A DNA stretch of 64,000 nucleotides from Acanthosepion lycidas (lineage: Eukaryota; Mollusca; Cephalopoda; Sepiida; Sepiidae). Below, piece by piece: positions 44,466-59,511 of this stretch. The stretch is taken from NCBI GenBank assembly GCA_963932145.1, contig OZ010587.1, forward strand, positions 104,978,452-105,042,451. Direction: 5' to 3'. The position numbers and the translations under genes are program-made. The first letter of the stretch is position 1, and each line of letters begins with the position of its first letter. The notes below the pieces were generated by a model. The model was not told the DNA's origin, searched no databases, and saw nothing but the letters and a program-made list of their open reading frames with translations.

Positions 44466-47400
44466 TTGTGGATTCCAGTCAAGGGCCTGCCTGGTGACAC
44501 TAGAAGCAGGCTTATAGAGTGGGTGGCCAATCCATTCCCACTTCCGTTTCTTTATGTCAATTTCGTTTGGGGCTTTCCTGGTCCTATCCCACAGTTGGTC
44601 GTTGGTGACGACTTCCCTTGTGGATTCCAGTCAAGGGCCTGCCTGGTAACACTAGAAGCAGGCTTATGGAGTGGGTGGCCAATCCATTCCCATTTCCGTT
44701 TCTTGATGTCAATTTCGTTTGGGGCTTTACTGGTCCTATCCCACAGTTGGTCGTTGGTGACGACTTCCCTTGTGGATTCCAGTCAAGGGCCTGCTTGGTA
44801 ACACTAGAAGCAGGCTTATGGAGTGGGTGGCCAATCCATTCCCACTTCCGTTTCTTTATGTCAATTTCGTTTGGGGCTTTCCTGGTCCTATCCCACAGTT
44901 GGTCGTTGGTGACGACTTCCCTTGTGGATTCCAGTCAAGGGCCTGCCTGGTGACACTAGAAGCAGGCTTATGGAGTGGGTGGCCAATCCATTCCCACTTC
45001 CGTTTCTTTATGTCAATTTCGTTTGGGGCTTTCCTGGTCCTATCCCACAGTTGGTCGTTGGTGACGACTTCCCTTGTGGATTCAAGTCAAGGGCCTGCCT
45101 GGTGACACTAGAAGCAGGCTTATGGAGTGGATGGCCAATCCATTCCCATTTCCGTTTCTTGATGTCAATTTCGTTTGGGGCTTTACTGGTCCTATACCAC
45201 AGTTGGTCGTTGGTGACGACTTCCCTTGTGGATTCCAGTCAAGGGCCTGCCTGGTGACACTAGAAGCAGGCTTATGGAGTGGGTGGCCAATCCATTCCCA
45301 TTTCCGTTTCTTTATGTCAATTTCGTTTGGGGCTTTCCTGGTCCTATCCCACAGTTGGTCGTTGGTGACGACTTCCCTTGTGGATTCTAGTCAAGGGCCT
45401 GCCTGGTAACACTAGAAGCAGGCTTATGGAGTGGGTGGCCAATCCATTCCCATTTCCGTTTCTTGATGTCAATTTCGTTTGGGGCTTTACTGGTCCTATC
45501 CCACAGTTGGTCGTTGGTGACGACTTCCCTTGTGGATTCCAGTCAAGGGCCTGCCTGGTGTAACTAGAAGCAGGCTTATGGAATGGATGGCCAATCCATT
45601 CCCATTTCCGTTTCTTTATGTCAATTTCGTTTGGGGCTTTCCTGGTCATGTCCCACAGTTGGTCGTTGGTGACGACTTCCCTTGTTGATTCCAGTCAAGG
45701 GCCTGCCTGGTGACACTAGAAGCAGGCTTATGGAGTGGGTGGCCAATCCATTCCCACTTCCGTTTCTTTATGTCAATTTCGTTTGGGGCTTTCCTGGTCC
45801 TATCCCACAGTTGGTCGTTGGTGACGACTTCCCTTGTGGATTCCAGTCAAGGGCCTGCCTGGTGACACTAGAAGCAGGCTTATGGAGTGGGTGGCCAATC
45901 CATTCCCACTTCCGTTTCTTTATGTCAATTTCGTTTGGGGCTTTCCTGGTCCTATCCCACAGTTGGTCGTTGGTGACGACTTCCCTTGTGGATTCCAGTC
46001 AAGGGCCTGCCTGGTGACACTAGAAGCAGGCTTATGGAGTGGGTGGCCAATCCATTCCCATTTCCGTTTCTTTATGTCAATTTCGTTTGGGGCTTTCCTG
46101 GTCATATCCCACAGTTGGTCGTTGGTGACGACTTCCCTTGTGGATTCTAGTCAAGGGCCTGCCTGGTGACACTAGAAGCAGGCTTATGGAGTGGATGGCC
46201 AATCCATTCCCATTTCCGTTTCTTGATGTCAATTTCGTTTGGGGCTTTCCTGGTCCTATCCCACAGTTGGTCGTTGGTGACGACTTCCCTTGTGGATTCC
46301 AGTCAAGGGCCTGCCTGGTGACACTAGAAGCAGGCTTATGGAGTGGGTGGCCAATCCATCCCCATTTCCGTTTCTTTATGTCAATTTCGTTTGGGGCTTT
46401 CCTGGTCCTATCCCACAGTTGGTCGTTGGTGACGACTTCCCTTGTGGATTCCAGTCAAGGGCCTGCCTGGTGACACTAGAAGCAGGCTTATGGAGTGGGT
46501 GGCCAATCCATTCCCATTTCCGTTTCTTTATGTCAATTTCGTTTGGGGCTTTCCTGGTCCTATCCCACAGTTGGTCGTTGGTGACGACTTCCCTTGTGGA
46601 TTCCAGTCAAGGGCCTGCCTGGTGACACTAGAAGCAGGCTTATGGAGTGGGTGGCCAATCCATCCCCATTTCCGTTTCTTTATGTCAATTTCGTTTGGGG
46701 CTTTCCTGGTCCTATCCCACAGTTGGTCGTTGGTGACGACTTCCCTTGTGGATTCCAGTCAAGGGCCTGCCTGGTGACACTAGAAGCAGGCTTATGGAGT
46801 GGGTGGCCAATCCATTCCCACTTCCGTTTCTTTATGTCAATTTCGTTTGGGGCTTTCCTGGTCCTATCCCACAGTTGGTCGTTGGTGACGACTTCCCTTG
46901 TGGATTCCAGTCAAGGGCCTGCCTGGTGACACTAGAAGCAGGCTTATGGAGTGGGTGGCCAATCCATTCCCACTTCCGTTTCTTTATGTCAATTTCGTTT
47001 GGGGCTTTCCTGGTCATATCCCACAGTTGGTCGTTGGTGACGACTTCCCTTGTGGATTCCAGTCAAGGGCCTGCCTGGTGACACTAGAAGCAGGCTTATA
47101 GAGTGGGTGGCCAATCCATTCCCACTTCCGTTTCTTTATGTCAATTTCGTTTGGGGCTTTCCTGGTCCTATCCCACAGTTGGTCGTTGGTGACGACTTCC
47201 CTTGTGGATTCCAGTCAAGGGCCTGCCTGGTGACACTAGAAGCAGGCTTATGGAGTGGGTGGCCAATCCATTCCCACTTCCGTTTCTTTATGTCAATTTC
47301 GTTTGGGGCTTTCCTGGTCCTATCCCACAGTTGGTCGTTGGTGACGACTTCCCTTGTGGATTCCAGTCAAGGGCCTGCCTGGTGACACTAGAAGCAGGCT

Positions 47401-50273
47401 TATAGAGTGGGTGGCCAATCCATTCCCACTTCCGTTTCTTTATGTCAATTTCGTTTGGGGCTTTCCTGGTCCTATCCCACAGTTGGTCGTTGGTGACGAC
47501 TTCCCTTGTGGATTCCAGTCAAGGGCCTGCCTGGTAACACTAGAAGCAGGCTTATGGAGTGGGTGGCCAATCCATTCCAATTTCCGTTTCTTGATGTCAA
47601 TTTCGTTTGGGGCTTTACTGGTCCTATCCCACAGTTGGTCGTTGGTGACGACTTCCCTTGTGGATTCCAGTCAAGGGCCTGCTTGGTAACACTAGAAGCA
47701 GGCTTATGGAGTGGGTGGCCAATCCATTCCCACTTCCGTTTCTTTATGTCAATTTCGTTTGGGGCTTTCCTGGTCCTATCCCACAGTTGGTCGTTGGTGA
47801 CGACTTCCCTTGTGGATTCCAGTCAAGGGCCTGCCTGGTGACACTAGAAGCAGGCTTATGGAGTGGGTGGCCAATCCATTCCCACTTCCGTTTCTTTATG
47901 TCAATTTCGTTTGGGGCTTTCCTGGTCCTATCCCACAGTTGGTCGTTGGTGACGACTTCCCTTGTGGATTCCAGTCAAGGGCCTGCCTGGTGACACTAGA
48001 AGCAGGCTTATGGAGTGGGTGGCCAATCCATTCCCATTTCCGTTTCTTTATGTCAATTTCGTTTGGGGCTTTCCTGGTCATATCCCACAGTTGGTCGTTG
48101 GTGACGACTTCCCTTGTGGATTCTAGTCAAGGGCCTGCCTGGTGACACTAGAAGCAGGCTTATGGAGTGGATGGCCAATCCATTCCCATTTCCGTTTCTT
48201 GATGTCAATTTCGTTTGGGGCTTTACTGGTCCTATACCACAGTTGGTCGTTGGTGACGACTTCCCTTGTGGATTCCAGTCAAGGGCCTGCCTGGTGACAC
48301 TAGAAGCAGGCTTATGGAGTGGGTGGCCAATCCATTCCCATTTCCGTTTCTTTATGTCAATTTCGTTTGGGGCTTTCCTGGTCCTATCCCACAGTTGGTC
48401 GTTGGTGACGACTTCCCTTGTGGATTCTAGTCAAGGGCCTGCCTGGTAACACTAGAAGCAGGCTTATGGAGTGGGTGGCCAATCCATTCCCATTTGCGTT
48501 TCTTGATGTCAATTTCGTTTGGGGCTTTACTGGTCCTATCCCACAGTTGGTCGTTGGTGACGACTTCCCTTGTGGATTCCAGTCAAGGGCCTGCCTGGTG
48601 TAACTAGAAGCAGGCTTATGGAATGGGTGGCCAATCCATTCCCATTTCCGTTTCTTTATGTCAATTTCGTTTGGGGCTTTCCTGGTCATATCCCACAGTT
48701 GGTCGTTGGTGACGACTTCCCTTGTTGATTCCAGTCAAGGGCCTGCCTGGTGACACTAGAAGCAGGCTTATGGAGTGGGTGGCCAATCCATTCCCACTTC
48801 CGTTTCTTTATGTCAATTTCGTTTGGGGCTTTCCTGGTCCTATCCCACAGTTGGTCGTTGGTGACGACTTCCCTTGTGGATTCCAGTCAAGGGCCTGCCT
48901 GGTGACACTAGAAGCAGGCTTATGGAGTGGGTGGCCAATCCATTCCCACTTCCGTTTCTTTATGTCAATTTCGTTTGGGGCTTTCCTGGTCCTATCCCAC
49001 AGTTGGTCGTTGGTGACGACTTCCCTTGTGGATTCCAGTCAAGGGCCTGCCTGGTGACACTAGAAGCAGGCTTATGGAGTGGGTGGCCAATCCATTCCCA
49101 TTTCCGTTTCTTTATGTCAATTTCGTTTGGGGCTTTCCTGGTCATATCCCACAGTTGGTCGTTGGTGACGACTTCCCTTGTGGATTCTAGTCAAGGGCCT
49201 GCCTGGTGACACTAGAAGCAGGCTTATGGAGTGGATGGCCAATCCATTCCCATTTCCGTTTCTTGATGTCAATTTCGTTTGGGGCTTTCCTGGTCCTATC
49301 CCACAGTTGGTCGTTGGTGACGACTTCCCTTGTGGATTCCAGTCAAGGGCCTGCCTGGTGACACTAGAAGCAGGCTTATGGAGTGGGTGGCCAATCCATC
49401 CCCATTTCCGTTTCTTTATGTCAATTTCGTTTGGGGCTTTCCTGGTCCTATCCCACAGTTGGTCGTTGGTGACGACTTCCCTTGTGGATTCCAGTCAAGG
49501 GCCTGCCTGGTGACACTAGAAGCAGGCTTATGGAGTGGGTGGCCAATCCATTCCCACTTCCGTTTCTTTATGTCAATTTCGTTTGGGGCTTTCCTGGTCC
49601 TATCCCACAGTTGGTCGTTGGTGACGACTTCCCTTGTGGATTCCAGTCAAGGGCCTGCCTGGTGACACTAGAAGCAGGCTTATGGAGTGGGTGGCCAATC
49701 CATTCCCATTTCCGTTTCTTTATGTCAATTTCGTTTGGGGCTTTCCTGGTCCTATCCCACAGTTGGTCGTTGGTGACGACTTCCCTTGTGGATTCCAGTC
49801 AAGGGCCTGCCTGGTGACACTAGAAGCAGGCTTATGGAGTGGGTGGCCAATCCATCCCCATTTCCGTTTCTTTATGTCAATTTCGTTTGGGGCTTTCCTG
49901 GTCCTATCCCACAGTTGGTCGTTGGTGACGACTTCCCTTGTGGATTCCAGTCAAGGGCCTGCCTGGTGACACTAGAAGCAGGCTTATGGAGTGGGTGGCC
50001 AATCCATTCCCACTTCCGTTTCTTTATGTCAATTTCGTTTGGGGCTTTCCAGGTCCTATCCCACAGTTGGTCGTTGGTGACGACTTCCCTTGTGGATTCC
50101 AGTCAAGGGCCTGCCTGGTGACACTAGAAGCAGGCTTATGGAGTGGGTGGCCAATCCATTCCCATTTCCGTTTCTTTATGTCAATTTCGTTTGGGGCTTT
50201 CCTGGTCATATCCCACAGTTGGTCGTTGGTGACGACTTCCCTTGTGGATTCCAGTCAAGGGCCTGCCTGGTAA
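44466..50273. repeat. Higher-order block, 19/20/21-unit duplication
   Basis: Rare variants recur in order. The offset is 2888 bp at first, for example the CTTATAGAGTGG unit at 44513 and 47401. It becomes 3040 bp for TAACTAGAAG (45561 and 48601) and for CTTGTTGATT (45681 and 48721), and 3192 bp from about 46442. The steps are single units of 152 bp. Confidence 0.85.
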
Positions 50274-53200
50274 CACTAGAAGCAGGCTTATGGAGTGGGT
50301 GGCCAATCCATTCCCATTTCCGTTTCTTTATGTCAATTTCGTTTGGGGCTTTCCTGGTCATATCCCACAGTTGGTCGTTGGTGACGACTTCCCTTGTGGA
50401 TTCTAGTCAAGGGCCTGCCTGGTGACACTAGAAGCAGGCTTATGGAGTGGATGGCCAATCCATTCCCATTTCCGTTTCTTGATGTCAATTTCGTTTGGGG
50501 CTTTCCTGGTCCTATCCCACAGTTGGTCGTTGGTGACGACTTCCCTTGTGGATTCCAGTCAAGGGCCTGCCTGGTGACACTAGAAGCAGGCTTATGGAGT
50601 GGATGGCCAATCCATTCCCATTTCCGTTTCTTTATGTCAATTTCGTTTGGGGCTTTCCTGGTCCTATCCCACAGTTGGTCGTTGGTGACGACTTCCCTTG
50701 AGGATTCCAGTCAAGGGCCTGCCTGGTGACACTAGAAGCAGGCTTATGGAGTGGATGGCCAATCCATTCCCATTTCCGTTTCTTTATGTCAATTTCGTTT
50801 GGGGCTTTCCTGGTCATATCCCACAGTTGGTCGTTGGTGACGACTTCCCTTGTGGATTCCAGTCAAGGGCCTGCCTGGTGACACTAGAAGCAGGCTTATG
50901 GTGTGGGTGGCCAATCTATCCACATTTCCGTTTCTTTATGTCAATTTCGTTTGGGGCTTTCCTGGTCCTATCCCACAGTTGGTCGTTGGTGACGACTTCC
51001 CTTGTGGATTCCAGTCAAGGGCCTGCCTGGTGACACTAGAAGCAGGCTTATGGAGTGGGTGGCCAATCCATCCCCATTTCCGTTTCTTTATGTCAATTTC
51101 GTTTGGGGCTTTCCTGGTCCTATCCCACAGTTGGTCGTTGGTGACGACTTCCCTTGTGGATTCCAGTCAAGGGCCTGCCTGGTGACACTAGAAGCAGGCT
51201 TATGGAGTGGGTGGCCAATCCATTCCCACTTCCGTTTCTTTATGTCAATTTCGTTTGGGGCTTTCCTGGTCCTATCCCACAGTTGGTCGTTGGTGACGAC
51301 TTCCCTTGTGGATTCCAGTCAAGGGCCTGCCTGGTGACACTAGAAGCAGGCTTATGGAGTGGGTGGCCAATCCATTCCCATTTCCGTTTCTTTATGTCAA
51401 TTTCGTTTGGGGCTTTCCTGGTCCTATCCCACAGTTGGTCGTTGGTGACGACTTCCCTTGTGGATTCCAGTCAAGGGCCTGCTTGGTAACACTAGAAGCA
51501 GGCTTATGGAGTGGGTGGCCAATCCATCCCCATTTCCGTTTCTTTATGTCAATTTCGTTTGGGGCTTTCCTGGTCCTATCCCACAGTTGGTCGTTGGTGA
51601 CGACTTCCCTTGTGGATTCCAGTCAAGGGCCTGCCTGGTGACACTAGAAGCAGGCTTATGGAGTGGGTGGCCAATCCATTCCCACTTCCGTTTCTTTATG
51701 TCAATTTCGGTTGGGGCTTTCCTGGTCCTATCCCACAGTTGGTCGTTGGTGACGACTTCCCTTGTGGATTCCAGTCAAGGGCCTGCCTGGTGACACTAGA
51801 AGCAGGCTTATGGAGTGGGTGGCCAATCCATTCCCACTTCCGTTTCTTTATGTCAATTTCGTTTGGGGCTTTCCTGGTCCTATCCCACAGTTGGTCGTTG
51901 GTGACGACTTCCCTTGTGGATTCCAGTCAAGGGCCTGCTTGGTAACACTAGAAGCAGGCTTATGGAGTGGGTGGCCAATCCATCCCCATTTCCGTTTCTT
52001 TATGTCAATTTCGTTTGGGGCTTTCCTGGTCCTATCCCACAGTTGGTCGTTGGTGACGACTTCCCTTGTGGATTCCAGTCAAGGGCCTGCCTGGTGACAC
52101 TAGAAGCAGGCTTATGGAGTGGGTGGCCAATCCATTCCCACTTCCGTTTCTTTATGTCAATTTCGTTTGGGGCTTTCCTGGTCCTATCCCACAGTTGGTC
52201 GTTGGTGACGACTTCCCTTGTGGATTCCAGTCAAGGGCCTGCCTGGTGACACTAGAAGCAAGCTTATGGAGTGGGTGGCCAATCCATTCCCATTTCCGTT
52301 TCTTTATGTCAATTTCGTTTGGGGCTTTCCTGGTCATATCCCACAGTTGGTCGTTGGTGACGACTTCCCTTGTGGATTCCAGTCAAGGGCCTGCCTGGTG
52401 ACACTAGAAGCAGGCTTATGGAGTGGGTGGCCAATCCATTCCCATTTCCGTTTCTTTATGTCAATTTCGTTTGGGGCTTTCCTGGTCCTATCCCACAGTT
52501 GGTCGTTGGTGACGACTTCCCTTGTGGATTCTAGTCAAGGGCCTGCCTGGTAACACTAGAAGCAGGCTTATGGAGTGGGTGGCCAATCCATTCCCATTTC
52601 CGTTTCTTGATGTCAATTTCGTTTGGGGCTTTACTGGTCCTATCCCACAGTTGGTCGTTGGTGACGACTTCCCTTGTGGATTCTAGTCAAGGGCCTGCCT
52701 GGTAACACTAGAAGCAGGCTTATGGAGTGGGTGGCCAATCCATTCCCATTTCCGTTTCTTGATGTCAATTTCGTTTGGGGCTTTACTGGTCCTATCCCAC
52801 AGTTGGTCGTTGGTGACGACTTCCCTTGTGGATTCCAGTCAAGGGCCTGCCTGGTAACACTAGAAGCAGGCTTATGGAGTGGGTGGCCAATCCATTCCCA
52901 CTTCCGTTTCTTTATGTCAATTTCGTTTGGGGCTTTCCTGGTCATATCCCACAGTTGGTCGTTGGTGACGACTTCCCTTGTGGATTCCAGTCAAGGGCCT
53001 GCCTGGTGACACTAGAAGCAGGCTTATGGAGTGGGTGGCCAATCCATTCCCATTTCCGTTTCTTTATGTCAATTTCGTTTGGGGCTTTCCTGGTCCTATC
53101 CCACAGTTGGTCGTTGGTGACGACTTCCCTTGTGGATTCTAGTCAAGGGCCTGCCTGGTGACACTAGAAGCAAGCTTATGGAGTGGGTGGCCAATCCATT

Positions 53201-56200
53201 CCCATTTCCGTTTCTTTATGTCAATTTCGTTTGGGGCTTTCCTGGTCATATCCCACAGTTGGTCGTTGGTGACGACTTCCCTTGTGGATTCCAGTCAAGG
53301 GCCTGCCTGGTGACACTAGAAGCAGGCTTATGGAGTGGGTGGCCAATCCATTCCCATTTCCGTTTCTTGATGTCAATTTCGTTTGGGGCTTTACTGGTCC
53401 TATCCCACAGTTGGTCGTTGGTGACGACTTCCCTTGTGGATTCTAGTCAAGGGCCTGCCTGGTAACACTAGAAGCAGGCTTATGGAGTGGGTGGCCAATC
53501 CATTCCCATTTCCGTTTCTTGATGTCAATTTCGTTTGGGGCTTTACTGGTCCTATCCCACAGTTGGTCGTTGGTGACGACTTCCCTTGTGGATTCCAGTC
53601 AAGGGCCTGCCTGGTAACACTAGAAGCAGGCTTATGGAGTGGGTGGCCAAACCATTCCCATTTCCGTTTCTTGATGTCAATTTCGTTTGGGGCTTTACTG
53701 GTCCTATCCCACAGTTGGTCGTTGGTGACGACTTCCCTTGTGGATTCTAGTCAAGGGCCTGCCTGGTAACACTAGAAGCAGGCTTATGGAGTGGGTGGCC
53801 AATCCATTCCCATTTCCGTTTCTTGATGTCAATTTCGTTTGGGGCTTTACTGGTCCTATCCCACAGTTGGTCGTTGGTGACGACTTCCCTTGTGGATTCC
53901 AGTCAAGGGCCTGCCTGGTAACACTAGAAGCAGGCTTATGGAGTGGGTGGCCAATCCATTCCCATTTCCGTTTCTTGATGTCAATTTCGTTTGGGGCTTT
54001 ACTGGTCCTATCCCACAGTTGGTCGTTGGTGACGACTTCCCTTGTGGATTCTAGTCAAGGGCCTGCTTGGTAACACTAGAAGCAGGCTTATGGAGTGGGT
54101 GGCCAATCCATTCCCATTTCCGTTTCTTGATGTCAATTTCGTTTGGGGCTTTACTGGTCCTATCCCACAGTTGGTCGTTGGTGACGACTTCCCTTGTGGA
54201 TTCCAGTCAAGGGCCTGCCTGGTAACACTAGAAGCAGGCTTATGGAGTGGGTGGCCAATCCATTCCCACTTCCGTTTCTTTATGTCAATTTCGTTTGGGG
54301 CTTTCCTGGTCATATCCCACAGTTGGTCGTTGGTGACGACTTCCCTTGTGGATTCCAGTCAAGGGCCTGCCTGGTGACACTAGAAGCAGGCTTATGGAGT
54401 GGGTGGCCAATCCATTCCCATTTCCGTTTCTTTATGTCAATTTCGTTTGGGGCTTTCCTGGTCCTATCCCACAGTTGGTCGTTGGTGACGACTTCCCTTG
54501 TGGATTCTAGTCAAGGGCCTGCCTGGTGACACTAGAAGCAGGCTTATGGAGTGGATGGCCAATCCATTCCCATTTCCGTTTCTTGATGTCAATTTCGTTT
54601 GGGGCTTTACTGGTCCTATCCCACAGTTGGTCGTTGGTGACGACTTCCCTTGTGGATTCCAGTCAAGGGCCTGCCTGGTGACACTAGAAGCAGGCTTATG
54701 GAGTGGGTGGCCAATCCATTCCCATTTCCGTTTCTTTATGTCAATTTCGTTTGGGGCTTTCCTGGTCATATCCCACAGTTGGTCGTTGGTGACGACTTCC
54801 CTTGTGGATTCTAGTCAAGGGCCTGCCTGGTAACACTAGAAGCAGGCTTATGGAGTGGGTGGCCAATCCATTCCCATTTCCGTTTCTTGATGTCAATTTC
54901 GTTTGGGGCTTTACTGGTCCTATCCCACAGTTGGTCGTTGGTGACGACTTCCCTTGTGGATTCCAGTCAAGGGCCTGCCTGGTGACACTAGAAGCAGGCT
55001 TATGGAGTGGGTGGCCAATCCATTCCCATTTCCGTTTCTTTATGTCAATTTCGTTTGGGGCTTTCCTGGTCATATCCCACAGTTGGTCGTTGGTGACGAC
55101 TTCCCTTGTGGATTCTAGTCAAGGGCCTGCCTGGTGACACTAGAAGCAGGCTTATGGAGTGGATGGCCAATCCATTCCCATTTCCGTTTCTTGATGTCAA
55201 TTTCGTTTGGGGCTTTCCTGGTCCTATCCCACAGTTGGTCGTTGGTGACGACTTCCCTTGTGGATTCCAGTCAAGGGCCTGCCTGGTGACACTAGAAGCA
55301 GGCTTATGGAGTGGGTGGCCAATCCATCCCCATTTCCGTTTCTTTATGTCAATTTCGTTTGGGGCTTTCCTGGTCCTATCCCACAGTTGGTCGTTGGTGA
55401 CGACTTCCCTTGTGGATTCCAGTCAAGGGCCTGCCTGGTGACACTAGAAGCAGGCTTATGGAGTGGGTGGCCAATCCATTCCCATTTCCGTTTCTTGATG
55501 TCAATTTCGTTTGGGGCTTTACTGGTCCTATACCAGAGTTGGTCGTTGGTGACGACTTCCCTTGTGGATTCCAGTCAAGGGCCTGCCTGGTGACACTAGA
55601 AGCAGGCTTATGGAGTGGGTGGCCAATCCATTCCCATTTCCGTTTCTTTATGTCAATTTCGTTTGGGGCTTTCCTGGTCATATCCCACAGTTGGTCGTTG
55701 GTGACGACTTCCCTTGTGGATTCTAGTCAAGGGCCTGCCTGGTGACACTAGAAGCAGGCTTATGGAGTGGATGGCCAATCCATTCCCATTTCCGTTTCTT
55801 GATGTCAATTTCGTTTGGGGCTTTACTGGTCCTATACCACAGTTGGTCGTTGGTGACGACTTCCCTTGTGGATTCCAGTCAAGGGCCTGCCTGGTGACAC
55901 TAGAAGCAGGCTTATGGAGTGGGTGGCCAATCCATCCCCATTTCCGTTTCTTTATGTCAATTTCGTTTGGGGCTTTCCTGGTCCTATCCCACAGTTGGTC
56001 GTTGGTGACGACTTCCCTTGTGGATTCCAGTCAAGGGCCTGCCTGGTGACACTAGAAGCAGGCTTATGGAGTGGGTGGCCAATCCATTCCCATTTCCGTT
56101 TCTTTATGTCAATTTCGTTTGGGGCTTTCCTGGTCCTATCCCACAGTTGGTCGTTGGTGACGACTTCCCTTGTGGATTCCAGTCAAGGGCCTGCCTGGTG

Positions 56201-56794
56201 ACACTAGAAGCAGGCTTATGGAGTGGGTGGCCAATCCATTCCCATTTCCGTTTCTTTATGTCAATTTCGTTTGGGGCTTTCCTGGTCCTATCCCACAGTT
56301 GGTCGTTGGTGACGACTTCCCTTGTGGATTCCAGTCAAGGGCCTGCCTGGTGACACTAGAAGCAGGCTTATGGAGTGGGTGGCCAATCCATTCCCATTTC
56401 CGTTTCTTTATGTCAATTTCGTTTGGGGCTTTCCTGGTTTTATCCCACAGTTGGTCGTTGGTGACGACTTCCCTTGTGGATTCCAGTCAAGGGCCTGCCT
56501 GGTGACACTAGAAGCAGGCTTATGGAGTGGGTGGCCAATCCATTCCCATTTCCGTTTCTTTATGTCAATTTCGTTTGGGGCTTTCCTGGTCATATCCCAC
56601 AGTTGGTCGTTGGTGACGACTTCCCTTGTGGATTCTAGTCAAGGGCCTGCCTGGTGACACTAGAAGCAGGCTTATGGAGTGGATGGCCAATCCATTCCCA
56701 TTTCCGTTTCTTGATGTCAATTTCGTTTGGGGCTTTACTGGTCCTATACCACAGTTGGTCGTTGGTGACGACTTCCCTTGTGGATTCCAGTCAA

Positions 56795-56830
56795 GGGCCT
56801 GCCTGGTGTCACAAAGCAGGCTTATGGAGT
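56795..56830. repeat. Single 150-bp satellite unit (2-bp deletion)
   Basis: GGTGTCACAAAGCAGG replaces GGTGACACTAGAAGCAGG. Unit phase is constant from 21362 to 56626 (232 x 152 bp) and shifted by 2 from here to the window end. Confidence 0.9.
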
Positions 56831-59511
56831 GGGTGGCCAATCCATCCCCATTTCCGTTTCTTTATGTCAATTTCGTTTGGGGCTTTCCTGGTCCTATCCC
56901 ACAGTTGGTCGTTGGTGACGACTTCCCTTGTGGATTCCAGTCAAGGGCCTGCCTGGTAACACTAGAAGCAGGCTTGTGGAGTGGGTGGCCAATCCATCCC
57001 CATTTCCGTTTCTTGATGTCAATTTCGTTTGCGGATTTCCTGGTCCTATCCCACAGTTGGTCGTTGGTGACGACTTCCCTTGTGGATTCCAGTCAAGGGC
57101 CTGCCTGGTGACACTAGAAGCAGGCTTATGGAGTGGGTGGCCAATCCATCCCCATTTCCGTTTCTTGATGTCAATTTCGTTTGCGGCTTTCCTGGTCCTA
57201 TCCCACAGTTGGTCGTTGGTGACGACTTCCCTTGTGGATTCCAGTCAAGGGCCTGCCTGGTGACACTAGAAGCAGGCTTATGGAGTGGGTGGCCAATCCA
57301 TTCCCACTTCCGTTTCTTGATGTCAATTTCGTTTGGGGCTTTCCTGGTCCTATCCCACAGTTGGTCGTTGGTGACGACTTCCCTTGTGGATTCCAGTCAA
57401 GGGCCTGCCTGGTGACACTAGAAGCAGGCTTATGGAGTGGGTGGACAATCCATTCCCATTTCCGTTTCTTGATGTCAATTTCGTTTGGGGCTTTACTGGT
57501 CCTATACCAGAGTTGGTCGTTGGTGACGACTTCCCTTGTGGATTCCAGTCAAGGGCCTGCCTGGTAACACTAGAAGCAGGCTTATGGAGTGGGTGGCCAA
57601 TCCATTCCCACTTCCGTTTCTTGATGTCAATTTCGTTTGGGGCTTTCCTGGTCCTATCCCACAGTTGGTCGTTGGTGACGACTTCCCTTGTGGATTCCAG
57701 TCAAGGGCCTGCCTGGTGACACTAGAAGCAGGCTTATGGAGTGGGTGGCCAATCCATTCCCATTTCCGTTTCTTGATGTCAATTTCGTTTGGGGCTTTAC
57801 TGGTCCTATACCAGAGTTGGTCGTTGGTGACGACTTCCCTTGTGGATTCCAGTCAAGGGCCTGCCTGGTAACACTAGAAGCAGGCTTATGGAGTGGGTGG
57901 CCAATCCATTCCCACTTCCGTTTCTTTATGTCAATTTCGTTTGGGGCTTTCCTGGTCCTATCCCACAGTTGGTCGTTGGTGACGACTTCCCTTGTGGATT
58001 CCAGTCAAGGGCCTGCCTGGTGACACTAGAAGCAGGCTTATGGAGTGGGTGGCCAATCCATTCCCACTTCCGTTTCTTTATGTCAATTTCGTTTGGGGCT
58101 TTCCTGGTCCTATCCCACAGTTGGTCGTTGGTGACGACTTCCCTTGTGGATTCCAGTCAAGGGCCTGCCTGGTGACACTAGAAGCAGGCTTATGGAGTGG
58201 GTGGCCAATCCATTCCCATTTCCGTTTCTTGATGTCAATTTCGTTTGGGGCTTTCCTGGTCCTATCCCACAGTTGGTCGTTGGTGACGACTTCTCTTGTG
58301 GATTCCAGTCAAGGGCCTGCCTGGTGACACTAGAAGCAGGCTTATGGAGTGGGTGGCCAATCCATTCCCATTTCCGTTTCTTGATGTCAATTTCGTTTGG
58401 GGCTTTCCTGGTCCTATCCCACAGTTGGTCGTTGGTGACGACTTCCCTTGTGGATTCCAGTCAAGGGCCTGCCTGGTGACACTAGAAGCAGGCTTATGGA
58501 GTGGGTGGCCAATCTATCCCCATTTCCGTTTCTTGATGTCAATTTCGTTTGGGGCTTTCCTGGTCCTATCCCACAGTTGGTCGTTGGTGACGACTTCCCT
58601 TGTGGATTCCAGTCAAGGGCCTGCCTGGTGACACTAGAAGCAGGCTTATGGAGTGGGTGGCCAATCCATTCCCATTTCCGTTTCTTGATGTCAATTTCGT
58701 TTGGGGCTTTACTGGTCCTATACCAGAGTTGGTCGTTGGTGACGACTTCCCTTGTGGATTCCAGTCAAGGGCCTGCCTGGTAACACTAGAAGCAGGCTTA
58801 TGGAGTGGGTGGCCAATCCATTCCCATTTCCGTTTCTTGATGTCAATTTCGTTTGGGGCTTTCCTGGTCCTATCCCACAGTTGGTCGTTGGTGACGACTT
58901 CCCTTGTGGATTCCAGTCAAGGGCCTGCCTGGTGACACTAGAAGCAGGCTTATGGAGTGGGTGGCCAATCCATTCCCACTTCCGTTTCTTTATGTCAATT
59001 TCGTTTGGGGCTTTCCTGGTCCTATCCCACAGTTGGTCGTTGGTGACGACTTCCCTTGTGGATTCCAGTCAAGGGCCTGCCTGGTAACACTAGAAGCAGG
59101 CTTGTGGAGTGGGTGGCCAATCCATCCCCATTTCCGTTTCTTGATGTCAATTTCGTTTGGGGCTTTCCTGGTCCTATCCCACAGTTGGTCCTTGGTGACG
59201 ACTTCCCTTGTGGATTCCAGTCAAGGGCCTGCCTGGTGACACTAGAAGCAGGCTTATGGAGTGGGTGGCCAATCCATTCCCATTTCCGTTTCTTGATGTC
59301 AATTTCGTTTGGGGCTTTACTGGTCCTATACCAGAGTTGGTCGTTGGTGACGACTTCCCTTGTGGATTCCAGTCAAGGGCCTGCCTGGTAACACTAGAAG
59401 CAGGCTTATGGAGTGGGTGGCCAATCCATTCCCATTTCCGTTTCTTGATGTCAATTTCGTTTGGGGCTTTCCTGGTCCTATCCCACAGTTGGTCGTTGGT
59501 GACGACTTCCC

